From positions 1-64,000 of the forward strand of contig CALUGW010000002.1 in NCBI GenBank assembly GCA_944320305.1: a stretch of 64,000 bases of DNA. Direction: 5' to 3'. A program made the position numbers and the translations under genes. The notes beneath the pieces were generated by a model, which saw nothing but the letters and a program-made list of their open reading frames with translations, was not told the origin of the DNA and ran no database searches. This document shows, piece by piece, positions 16,855 to 24,148 of this stretch. Origin of the DNA: an uncultured Prevotella sp. Its GTDB lineage: Bacteria; Bacteroidota; Bacteroidia; Bacteroidales; Bacteroidaceae. Every line of letters begins with the position of its first letter. The first letter of the stretch is position 1.

Positions 16855-17826
16855 TTACTTTTTGCAGGGTTCAACATACTTGCGAATGAAAAACGACACC
16901 ACAAAAACCAACAGAAAAACAACAAGCGAAGCCCACGGGCCAAGACTGACACCGGCAAGACAGACAAGGCAATAGGCGAGACGGTGCCAAACGTAGATGT
17001 CGAGGGTGCACTTCACCGGAACACGAGATACCACCGACAATGCAGGTGGATTGTATGCAAGCATGGCCACGAACAGTATGCAAGTGAAAGGCACTGTGGA
17101 GTAATAAATTTCATTGTACCCCCCCCGATTGATAACAAACTCTCCGTACGCGACAAGAAAACCCGCCGAAACGAAAAGCTGCTTGTGCCTCAGAAACACG
17201 CCTTGCACCGCCTCATAATGGCAGCGGATGAACGCTCCCAAGAACAAAGACGGAATTGCCGCGGTGAAGAGTCGCGGCACAACCCTCTCGCCCCACACGA
17301 CATTAACAGAAACGGCCGCCACATAAACCAATGCGACCAAAAGCAGTGACGAAAGCCTCCCGACGCTGTTACGCATGGCGTAGAGCACAAGCATTGCAAG
17401 CGTGCCGGCATAAAGAAACCACAATGTCATTATGCCGTAGGTGTCAGCGCCGTGGTGCACCTCGTCGATAAAGGGGCACACACCCTCCAACAGCATGGAC
17501 AGGGTGTCTGTGCGCGTCCAGTCGTAGCTGTTGCCCGGCACCGCCGCTTTCAGCACGCACGAGACCAACAGGAATATGGCCGTGTATGCCACATAAAGTT
17601 TCAGCCATTTGCGCCAATTGCGCAATATTGACCGTCCGAACCCACGGCTGTCAGGCTTGAACATATAATATCCTGACACAAGATAGAAAAAAGGCACCGC
17701 GCAGCGTGCCACAGGCAGAAGATACCATCCGCCCAGCATAGGCATGTGCAGCGTGACGACCAGAAAAGCGAAGACAAACCGCCCCGCGTCCACGCCATAG
17801 TCACGCTCAGGAAGCAAACGTTCCAT
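16855..17826 (-). CDS. Acyltransferase 3 family membrane protein
   Basis: The 323-aa protein starts with the family signature DAGRFVFAFLVVTLHMPM and VPFFYLVSGYYMFK, followed by about nine further membrane helices. Family members O-acylate surface sugars, usually with acetyl groups; the histidine in LHMP is at the conserved catalytic position. It overlaps the upstream transferase gene by 20 nt. A G8 tract at codons 234-236 (RGGY) lies in the last third, so slippage would remove the final membrane helices. Confidence 0.82.
   Translation of the reverse strand: MERLLPERDYGVDAGRFVFAFLVVTLHMPMLGGWYLLPVARCAVPFFYLVSGYYMFKPDSRGFGRSILRNWRKWLKLYVAYTAIFLLVSCVLKAAVPGNSYDWTRTDTLSMLLEGVCPFIDEVHHGADTYGIMTLWFLYAGTLAMLVLYAMRNSVGRLSSLLLVALVYVAAVSVNVVWGERVVPRLFTAAIPSLFLGAFIRCHYEAVQGVFLRHKQLFVSAGFLVAYGEFVINRGGYNEIYYSTVPFTCILFVAMLAYNPPALSVVSRVPVKCTLDIYVWHRLAYCLVCLAGVSLGPWASLVVFLLVFVVSFFIRKYVEPCKK
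17119..17126 (-). repeat. G8 homopolymer tract in acyltransferase gene
   Basis: Coding-strand motif TCGGGGGGGGTA, read T CGG GGG GGG TA(C), the third possible frame. Confidence 0.85.
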
Positions 17827-19036
17827 CTATCACTTGCTTTATGCGCTCCACCACCCGCTCCGAGGCATGGCCGTCGGAGAAGTTGCGGAAATCGCCGTTC
17901 ATAAAAGCGTCTATTTCTTTTTGATAAGCAGCCTTGTCAAACATTTCCACGGCTTTTATCAATTCATCATTCGTCTTGCAACGCGGATACGGCGGAATAT
18001 CGGACATCGGCCGCAGGTCACGATTCTGCCGGTATTCGTCCAAGTCTGGAACAAAGAGGAATACGGGCTTGTTCATCAACGTGAAATCCATCATTACAGA
18101 CGAAAAGTCTGTCACCAATGCGTCAGCAATCAAAAACAGCTCCTGCTGGTCTGCCCAACGCGAACCGTTAACAACCCGCTTCCCATACTTGAAAATGCCG
18201 TCTTGAAACGCCACATTAGGATGCAGGCGAACCACGGCCACCCATTCTTGTCCTGTCTTACGGCACAGAACGTCAAGAACACTCTCGATATCAATCTGCG
18301 TGTAAACGGACGTATCTAAATTGTCGCGGAATGTAGGAGCATAGACCAAAATACGCACATTTTCCCGAAGTCCGTATTTGGTTTTCAAACTCTGTATTTG
18401 CCTACTGGTGCTGTGAAAATAGATGTCATCACGCGGCTGGCCGCACTCAAGAACTTCTCCCACATACCAGAACGAATGACGCATAACGCCACTAATCTGG
18501 CTGCTTCCTGCAAGCATGACGTCTGTAATAGAAGAATCCTCTTTGCTCCAGCGCACATATTCCGGCGACAACTTGTCTTCCACCTCGTGCTCTATTTGCT
18601 TCAGGCCAAACGCTCCATGCCAAGTCTGAATATAGTATTGCTCCGGCTTCTTGACATAAGGCATTCTGGCCTTGACATTGCTGATGATGATTTTTGCAGT
18701 GGCACATTCGTAGGCTTCGCGCCAACTGTCTTTACGAACAGTGCGTATCTGGCAAGGCACATCAGTGTGTGAAGATGATGTAATCCACACCATGTCGTAC
18801 TGAAGCCCCTGGCGCAAAATTTCCTCTGCAATGTATTTGGGATTATCACCAAAACCTTTGCCATGGAAATTGCTGAATACAATTTTATTGTCCTTGACAC
18901 GGAAGTTCTTGAACGACCAGCGATAAAATGCCACCCTAACGTCATCACGCAAGGCATCGGCACGATGCTTAATGTCCTTCAGCCAGCCGATAAATGATGA
19001 AAACATTTTCATATTCATGCCCCACACTACATACAT
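17807..19036 (-). CDS. CDP-glycerol glycerophosphotransferase family protein
   Basis: The protein (409 aa; 403 aa if the ATG at 19018 is used, which leaves a better gap after the upstream gene) has IVFSNFHGKGFGDNPKYIAE, YIQTWHGAFGLKQIEHEV, ILVYAPTFRDN and DALVTDFSSVMMDF. These are hallmarks of TagB/TagF-type enzymes, which transfer polyol-phosphate from CDP-activated donors; the histidines in FHGKG and TWHGA are conserved. With the adjacent cytidylyltransferase it suggests that a glycerol- or ribitol-phosphate decorates the polysaccharide. It is a peripheral cytoplasmic protein. Confidence 0.87.
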   Translation of the reverse strand: MYVVWGMNMKMFSSFIGWLKDIKHRADALRDDVRVAFYRWSFKNFRVKDNKIVFSNFHGKGFGDNPKYIAEEILRQGLQYDMVWITSSSHTDVPCQIRTVRKDSWREAYECATAKIIISNVKARMPYVKKPEQYYIQTWHGAFGLKQIEHEVEDKLSPEYVRWSKEDSSITDVMLAGSSQISGVMRHSFWYVGEVLECGQPRDDIYFHSTSRQIQSLKTKYGLRENVRILVYAPTFRDNLDTSVYTQIDIESVLDVLCRKTGQEWVAVVRLHPNVAFQDGIFKYGKRVVNGSRWADQQELFLIADALVTDFSSVMMDFTLMNKPVFLFVPDLDEYRQNRDLRPMSDIPPYPRCKTNDELIKAVEMFDKAAYQKEIDAFMNGDFRNFSDGHASERVVERIKQVIDGTFAS

Positions 19037-19039
19037 ACT

Positions 19040-20068
19040 TTATGCCTGCTTGAACCATTCTATCAGCCTTTCGAACATCTGCACAAGATTGTAACGTGGA
19101 GCCCATCCCAGCTCCATAAGTTTATCAACCGAAAGGTGCAGCTTTGTCACAGGGGCATATCCCATTTCGGGATGGAGTTCTATCCTCACACATTTATCTG
19201 GAGCGAACCGACGGCACAACATTTCTGCCATACTCTTAACCGACACGTAAGTCTCGGGGGCAGCCACATTATACGCCTCGCCATCTGTTCCTTTCAGAAG
19301 AATGTATAAGATTGCGGAAACACAGTCCGTCGTATAACAATATGGTTTGGCAGATTCGCCTGTCGTATGCAAAACGATATCCTCTTTTTTCATTATACTT
19401 CTCGCGAACTGGGTAAAGACGCGGTTGTCCGATTTGGAGACACCTGCGCCAAAGGTCTGGGTAAGGCGGGCGATTTTCACTTTCACGCCATACTCTTTCG
19501 CGTATGCTGTGCAAAGATATTCTGCGGCACGCTTACCCATTGGATAGGAACTGCGAGGACTCGTCATGTCGATACTTCCTTGCATATCTTCTGTCAGAAT
19601 ACAATCTTCCAATACTGTTCCATAATATTCCACAGATGACACATAGACAAAACTTCTGACATTTGCCACCTTTGCATATCTCAGAAGCAGCTTTGTTGTT
19701 TCAAACGCAAGCTCATACGTCTCAACCGGGTGCTCCACCATGTAGCTTCCTGACGTTGGACTTGCGCAATGAACAACATAATCGATTTTTTCGGATATGC
19801 TGCAGAGAAGACTTTCCCAATCACCATTGATTATTTCATAGAAACAAAGCTTCGATGCATCTTTACCGAAAACAGCCATTGCCTTATCCATACTACGGAC
19901 AAGACAAGTTACTTGTATGCCCTTGTCAAGAGCAAGCAGGCATTTAACTAACGTTGAGCCAATCAGCCCTGTCGCACCAGTAACCAAAAACTTCCGCCCC
20001 ACCAACTCCCCTGAAAAAGGAAATGATGAAACGAAATCCTTTATATCCTCTTTTAAAATTTTATTCAT
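19040..20068 (-). CDS. NAD-dependent epimerase/dehydratase (extended SDR)
   Basis: The 342-aa protein has the Rossmann motif VTGATGLIGSTLV, VVHCASPTSG, the catalytic SSVEYYGT and YPMGK pair (Tyr-x-x-x-Lys), and RLTQTFGAG. It acts on a nucleotide sugar or related nucleotide-activated substrate. Its position between a CDP-polyol cytidylyltransferase and a polyol-phosphate transferase suggests it helps make the activated polyol or a sugar of the same side branch. The exact reaction is not determinable. Confidence 0.85.
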   Translation of the reverse strand: MNKILKEDIKDFVSSFPFSGELVGRKFLVTGATGLIGSTLVKCLLALDKGIQVTCLVRSMDKAMAVFGKDASKLCFYEIINGDWESLLCSISEKIDYVVHCASPTSGSYMVEHPVETYELAFETTKLLLRYAKVANVRSFVYVSSVEYYGTVLEDCILTEDMQGSIDMTSPRSSYPMGKRAAEYLCTAYAKEYGVKVKIARLTQTFGAGVSKSDNRVFTQFARSIMKKEDIVLHTTGESAKPYCYTTDCVSAILYILLKGTDGEAYNVAAPETYVSVKSMAEMLCRRFAPDKCVRIELHPEMGYAPVTKLHLSVDKLMELGWAPRYNLVQMFERLIEWFKQA

Positions 20069-20130
20069 CCTTTATGTACAGCACGCCTCAAATTAATACA
20101 ACAGTTGAAATATTCAGAGATTTCCAAACA

Positions 20131-20859
20131 TCAAAAACCAAATATTTGCTGGTTTTCATGCACCTGGACCATCGCACGAAAAACGAAAAAGTCTGTCGGC
20201 GTCGTAATCTTTATATTTTCCATCGGCCCCACCAAAAGCCCGAGCTTATGTCCGTAATAATTCATCATTGAGCAGCTGTCGATAAAATCAGTATGCTGTT
20301 CTTTCTGTGATTTTCGGTGTGCTTCAAGAATATCTTTCAAATAGAAAGACTGTGGCGCTCTGGCTATCAGGCAATCGGAGCGTTTCGGAATCAAAAGGTC
20401 GCCATTTCCTTTGTTGATGACAAATGTTTCTATGGCAGGAACACAAGTGATGCAACTGCCGCACTCTTTCACCTTGATTATATTGTCCGTTATTGTCTGC
20501 TCCGTTATCAACGGGCGGACACCATCATGAATCAAAACTATCGTGCCACTGTCTTTTTTCTCTTGAGCAAAATTCTCTGCCGCGACCAGACCTTTATAAA
20601 TCGATTCCTGACCAGACTTGCCTCCGGGAATTATACTTACCACCTTATTGATTTCAAACTTCTTTATCATTTTCTTCAAGAATGGTATCCAATCCTCAAC
20701 ACACGCCACGACTATCGCGTCAATCTCCGGATGATTGTCAAACAACTCTAATGTGTAAATTATGACAGGCTTACCGTTCAAATCCAAAAACTGCTTAGGA
20801 CGTGACACCGTATTCATTCGAGAGCCGACTCCGCCCGCAAAAATTACCGCTATATTCAT
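20131..20859 (-). CDS. IspD/TarI-like cytidylyltransferase
   Basis: From the ATG at 20859 the protein is 242 aa and begins MNIAVIFAGGVGSRMN, the CTP-binding loop of the IspD/TarI family; RPKQFLDLNGKPVI and VLIHDGVRPLI follow. In a polysaccharide locus this family usually makes CDP-ribitol or a similar CDP-polyol rather than isoprenoid precursors. An in-frame upstream ATG at 20889 would add ten residues not matching the family. It opens the transcript segment feeding the polyol-phosphate transferase. Confidence 0.82.
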   Translation of the reverse strand: MNIAVIFAGGVGSRMNTVSRPKQFLDLNGKPVIIYTLELFDNHPEIDAIVVACVEDWIPFLKKMIKKFEINKVVSIIPGGKSGQESIYKGLVAAENFAQEKKDSGTIVLIHDGVRPLITEQTITDNIIKVKECGSCITCVPAIETFVINKGNGDLLIPKRSDCLIARAPQSFYLKDILEAHRKSQKEQHTDFIDSCSMMNYYGHKLGLLVGPMENIKITTPTDFFVFRAMVQVHENQQIFGF

Positions 20860-20982
20860 TTTAACATCAAAATTGTTATTATCACACAATTGTTTTCCCG
20901 CTACTTATCTACATAAAAACATCCTCACATAATGCAACAGTAAACAAATGCAATCTGTTAAATTCTTACTACAACAAATATG

Positions 20983-21194
20983 CGCGAGTTCGGGATAAGG
21001 ATTTTCGTTTGTCCGGCAAGAAAAGCAAGCCTCCGGCCTGCTGTCTGCCACGTGTAGAGACGCAAAATTTTGCGTCTCGCAGGGGCAATGCATTAAAAAA
21101 TGGATGCAAATGGCAATGGCAGACGCAAAATTTTGCGTCTCTACGTGAGAACTACCACCGCTTAATCTCAATGCTTGCTTATCCCGAACTCGCG
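20983..21194. repeat. MITE-like 212-bp palindromic element
   Basis: Perfect 17-bp terminal inverted repeats, CGCGAGTTCGGGATAAG at 20983-20999 and its complement at 21178-21194, enclose two inner palindromes centred on GACGCAAAATTTTGCGTC (21057-21078 and 21121-21140). The inner pair is itself arranged as an inverted repeat. It holds no credible ORF and lies between upxY and the cytidylyltransferase gene. Confidence 0.75.
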
Positions 21195-21261
21195 TAAATA
21201 TGAATGTCCGCATTTTGCCTAAACGACGGAAGAAAGCAAATTGCGATTGGAAATAAAATGT

Positions 21262-21795
21262 TTATTCCACCAACTGTATGTACTCCGGCTCCACCTCCAC
21301 GGCGGCGGCGAGAAGCATGGGTATCTCGACGAGCAGACGCTTGACGGTGGTGCCGCGCACGGAGACAAGGCTGCCCTCAAGACCGTCGAGCGGGCCGCCG
21401 ATGATGCGTATCCTGCGGTTGCGCATGGCGGGGGTAATTTCTTCAGGACTGTAATAGCGGGCCGACGGCGACGAGCTGACGGCACGGATGAACCGCTCCA
21501 TCTCGGCGTTGCGCACGGTCATCGGCTCTTTATAGCCTCCGCGCACGTAGCGGTACTGCAGGCGGCGGCCGGGCGCAGTGAGCGGGTCGAGCGCGGCGCG
21601 TGTGGCATAGGCGAAGAGCAGGTCGCGGATGTAGGGCACGTCGCGCCACACGGGCCGGCCACCGACCGTCACCCGCTTCTTGACTAACGGCGTGAAGCAC
21701 CTTATGCCCTCGCCCGTCAGCCTCATGTAGGCTGAGACAAGCGCGTTGGGGCGCGACAAGTCGCGCAGCACAAACCATTGGCTTGCTTCGGTCAT
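21262..21795 (-). CDS. upxY: UpxY-type NusG-family transcription antiterminator
   Basis: The 177-aa protein has an N-terminal NusG-like fold starting WFVLRDLSRPNALVSAYMRL and a C-terminal KOW-like segment, RRIRIIGGPLDGLEGSLVSV. UpxY proteins are the first genes of Bacteroidetes capsular loci and prevent premature termination in the long leader and operon. Its place at the head of the leftward polysaccharide locus and 170 bp downstream of the inverted-repeat promoter region fits that role. Regulation by DNA inversion is likely (see 21966-22188). No UpxZ-like partner gene is seen next to it. Confidence 0.85.
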   Translation of the reverse strand: MTEASQWFVLRDLSRPNALVSAYMRLTGEGIRCFTPLVKKRVTVGGRPVWRDVPYIRDLLFAYATRAALDPLTAPGRRLQYRYVRGGYKEPMTVRNAEMERFIRAVSSSPSARYYSPEEITPAMRNRRIRIIGGPLDGLEGSLVSVRGTTVKRLLVEIPMLLAAAVEVEPEYIQLVE

Positions 21796-21965
21796 CGCTG
21801 CTAACTATGAGACATTCTTACTACTCCTGCTTGCCGGTGTAACTAACTAATACGCAAGCAGTTATAAAATCATCTGCAAAATATCGGGGAGTCTGTGCCA
21901 TCTTTGCTTCTGTCTGTCGAGGCTGACTATTCCCGCTGTTATCTGTCAAGCATTTTCATGCCGTG

Positions 21966-22188
21966 CAACCGTCGCTCTCTTGGTAAGAGAGGGATGTTTG
22001 GTGTGCAAAGTTACATAAAATCCTCAAAATCAAAGACTTTTTGCTTTTTAATTTGTTTCTTGTTGAAAAATTTGCAAAACATTTTGTTGCAATGTTTTGC
22101 AAAAGCATCTGGCGTGGAATGGCCAACTGCTTGTCATTCAGGGCGTTCACAACACACCATCCCTCTCTTACCAAGAGAGCGACGGTTG
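21966..22188 (-). promoter_or_regulatory. Candidate invertible (phase-variable) promoter segment
   Basis: A perfect 31-bp inverted repeat starts CAACCGTCGCTCTCTTGGTA at 21966-21996 and recurs as its complement at 22158-22188. It encloses 161 bp. Just inside the left repeat a minus-strand promoter faces upxY. Spacing and repeat size resemble the invertible capsule promoters of Bacteroides. Each repeat arm also folds on itself (CTCTCTT/AAGAGAG). No recombinase gene lies in the window, so inversion would rely on one elsewhere. Confidence 0.72.
22005..22034 (-). promoter_or_regulatory. Leftward promoter inside the invertible segment
   Basis: Minus-strand TTTG (22031-22034), 17 nt, then TAACTTTGC (22005-22013). 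Transcription should start near 21998, just inside the left inverted repeat, and run toward upxY, i.e. the ON orientation. Confidence 0.65.
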
Positions 22189-22225
22189 CAAGACGTCGTT
22201 TTTGTTATTATAAAAGCAGAAAAGA

Positions 22226-22257
22226 CTTGCAAAACGAAAAAGGAAGTATTAACTTTG
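22226..22257 (+). promoter_or_regulatory. Promoter for 44-aa ORF
   Basis: CTTG at 22226-22229, 20 nt, then TAACTTTG at 22250-22257. Predicted start near 22264, 18 nt before the ATG at 22282. Confidence 0.65.
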
Positions 22258-22281
22258 CATGGTTAAGCAAAGCGAAAAAGT

Positions 22282-22416
22282 ATGGAACAGGCAAACACTA
22301 TCAGAATTCCCAACCCATCTGCGGCATTGGTTGAGATCTTGCGCTATGCGCACGAACGGAAGAATACGCGCATGAAACAATTGCTTGAGAAATTAAGATT
22401 TGGAACGGCTCTATAG
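22282..22416 (+). CDS. Hypothetical 44-aa protein
   Basis: A short ORF starts with MEQANTIRIPNPSAALVEIL and ends in a basic, helical tail (KQLLEKLRFGTAL). A well-placed promoter supports it as a real gene. It lies just outside the right arm of the invertible segment, so the inverted promoter would also read into it. I do not recognise a family; the size and IPNPSAAL start resemble small antitoxin-like proteins, but this is weak. Confidence 0.5.
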   Translation: MEQANTIRIPNPSAALVEILRYAHERKNTRMKQLLEKLRFGTAL

Positions 22417-22439
22417 AATTACACCTTAAAATAATATAT

Positions 22440-22617
22440 GAATATCCGCAAGTTGCCAAACATTCAAATATTCGCAGGGTGTGTCTCGCAAGTCACCCCG
22501 CACTGCGATGCGGGGCAGTATACCATGCTGCTTGCTGGATTCCGCTTTTCAGCGGAATGACAAGATGCGAGACACGCCCCCTTATAGAGGGCACAACTTG
22601 GCAAATTGCGGATATTC
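22440..22617. repeat. 178-bp element with 20-bp terminal inverted repeats
   Basis: Ends GAATATCCGCAAGTTGCCAA (22440-22459) and its near-complement (22598-22617, 19/20 matching). A nested inner pair (GTGTCTCGCA and TGCGAGACAC) encloses the REP-like palindrome at 22536-22561. The right half is partly repeated at 42490-42537. Confidence 0.7.
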
Positions 22618-22764
22618 GATTATATTAACATACCCACGGACGGACTGAAAAACACTAAGACCGAGAACATTCTCAGAAACACCTTGTTATCTAATAAAAA
22701 CATTAAAAAACGTTCATTGCAAATAAAAACGAACTAAAATTGTTCGATTTGCGATAATTATTCG

Positions 22765-22772
22765 TAACTTTG
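22765..22772 (+). promoter_or_regulatory. Promoter -7 element upstream of efflux operon
   Basis: TAACTTTG matches the -7 consensus. It lies directly before the tandem leader repeat and 275 nt before the adaptor gene, implying a long 5' leader. Confidence 0.55.
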
Positions 22773-22773
22773 C

Positions 22774-22897
22774 AGAAGACAAGCTGCACTCGGGAAATTG
22801 AAAGCGAGTCTTTCTTTCCGCTCGTTTGCATTGTCTTTGCAGAAGACAAGCTGCACTCGGGAAATTGAAAGCGAGTCTTTCTTTCCGCTCGTTTGCA
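22774..22897 (+). repeat. Tandem 57-bp leader repeat, period 67 bp
   Basis: Units at 22774-22830 and 22841-22897 are identical and begin AGAAGACAAGCTGCACTCGG, ending CGCTCGTTTGCA. The first unit follows a TAACTTTG promoter box; the second follows TGTCTTTG, a degraded form. It may be a duplicated promoter/leader module of the efflux operon. Confidence 0.8.
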
Positions 22898-23046
22898 CAG
22901 CCGCTGTCAGAAAGTCAAAAACACTATAAAAACCACTTTATTCTGTAAATGGGGCTTGACGCCTCTGCCACGGGTTCTGCACAAAGCCCGCCGATGGCCG
23001 GAATGTGGTTGAGACAAAGCGTAAACATGACAAAACTAATCAATAG

Positions 23047-24129
23047 ATGAACAAGAAAGTTAAGTGGGGACTTATTGTCTTCATAGTCGTCGCGCTGGTA
23101 TGCTGGGGCGTTTACTCCCAGATGCCCAAGCAGAACGAAGAGCTGTCGCAGGCCGACAAGGTTGACAAGGGCGGCGAGTCGAAAAAGAAAACGCTGAACG
23201 TGAACGCCCTGAGAGTGAAGAAAGGCGAGATTACCGACGAGATCATGGTGACTGGCACGCTGCTTCCCGACGAGGAGGTTGACCTGTCGTTTGAGACTTC
23301 GGGCCAGGTTGTTGAGATCATGTTCAAGGAGGGTGCCCACGTGAAGCGCGGCCAGCTGCTGGCCCGCGTCAACGACAAGAAGCTCAAGGCGGAGCTTCAG
23401 CGACTGCTGGCCCAGCTGAAGCTGGCCAACGACCGCGTGTACCGCCAGCGCACGCTGCTGCAGCACGACGCCGTGAGCCAGGAGGCCTACGAGCAGGTGA
23501 AGACAGAGCTGGCCACGCTGCAGGCCGACATCGACGTGGTGAAGGCGCAGATAGAGATGACGGAGCTGCGCGCCCCGTTCGACGGGGTGATAGGACTGAG
23601 GCAGATTAGCGTGGGCGCATACGCCTCGCCGACGACTGTGGTGACGAAGCTCACGCGGTTTGTTCCGCTGAAGGTTGAGTTCGCCGTGCCGGAGCGCTAC
23701 GCCCGCGACATAAAGCCGGGCACGGCGCTCGACTTCACCGTTGACGGATTCCTGGAGACATTCCCCGCCAAGGTGTATGCCAAAGAGGCGGAGATTGACG
23801 TGGCCACCCGCACGCTGACGGTGCGCGCCCTCTACGCCAACAAGAACGCGCTGCTCACGCCGGGACGCTATGCCAGCATCAACCTGAAGAAGGAGGAGAT
23901 AAAAGACGCCATTGCCATTCCGGCCGAGGCCGTGGTGCCGGAGATGGGCAAGGACAAGGTGTTCCTCTACAAGTCGGGCAAGGCGCAGCCTGTTGAGCTT
24001 AAGCTCGGACTGAGAACGGAGAGCCAGGTGCAGGTGCTCAAGGGTCTGAACGTGGGCGACACGCTGATAACGTCGGGAACGCTGCAGCTGCGCACGGGTC
24101 TCCCGGTTGTGTTGGACAAGGTGGAATAA
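23047..24129 (+). CDS. RND efflux periplasmic adaptor (membrane fusion protein)
   Basis: The 360-aa protein has an N-terminal membrane anchor (residues about 7-22), a barrel-sandwich lipoyl half (VDLSFETSGQVVEIMFKEGA), an alpha-hairpin coiled coil around residues 110-180 and the second lipoyl half (TELRAPFDGVIGLRQISVG), then beta-barrel and membrane-proximal parts. This is the AcrA/MexA layout. It links the pump at 24149 to the TolC protein at 27181 across the periplasm. Transcription probably comes from the repeat-containing leader at 22765. Exported substrate is unknown. Confidence 0.92.
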   Translation: MNKKVKWGLIVFIVVALVCWGVYSQMPKQNEELSQADKVDKGGESKKKTLNVNALRVKKGEITDEIMVTGTLLPDEEVDLSFETSGQVVEIMFKEGAHVKRGQLLARVNDKKLKAELQRLLAQLKLANDRVYRQRTLLQHDAVSQEAYEQVKTELATLQADIDVVKAQIEMTELRAPFDGVIGLRQISVGAYASPTTVVTKLTRFVPLKVEFAVPERYARDIKPGTALDFTVDGFLETFPAKVYAKEAEIDVATRTLTVRALYANKNALLTPGRYASINLKKEEIKDAIAIPAEAVVPEMGKDKVFLYKSGKAQPVELKLGLRTESQVQVLKGLNVGDTLITSGTLQLRTGLPVVLDKVE

Positions 24130-24148
24130 ACTCGGAGACTGCCATACT

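Noticed and set aside
20131..20859. Housekeeping ispD
   Set aside because: Sequence alone allows IspD, but the position between upxY and a polyol-phosphate transferase favours a TarI-like role.
22774..22897. CRISPR or integron-like array
   Set aside because: Only two units with a 10-bp gap that itself looks like a promoter box; no spacer diversity.
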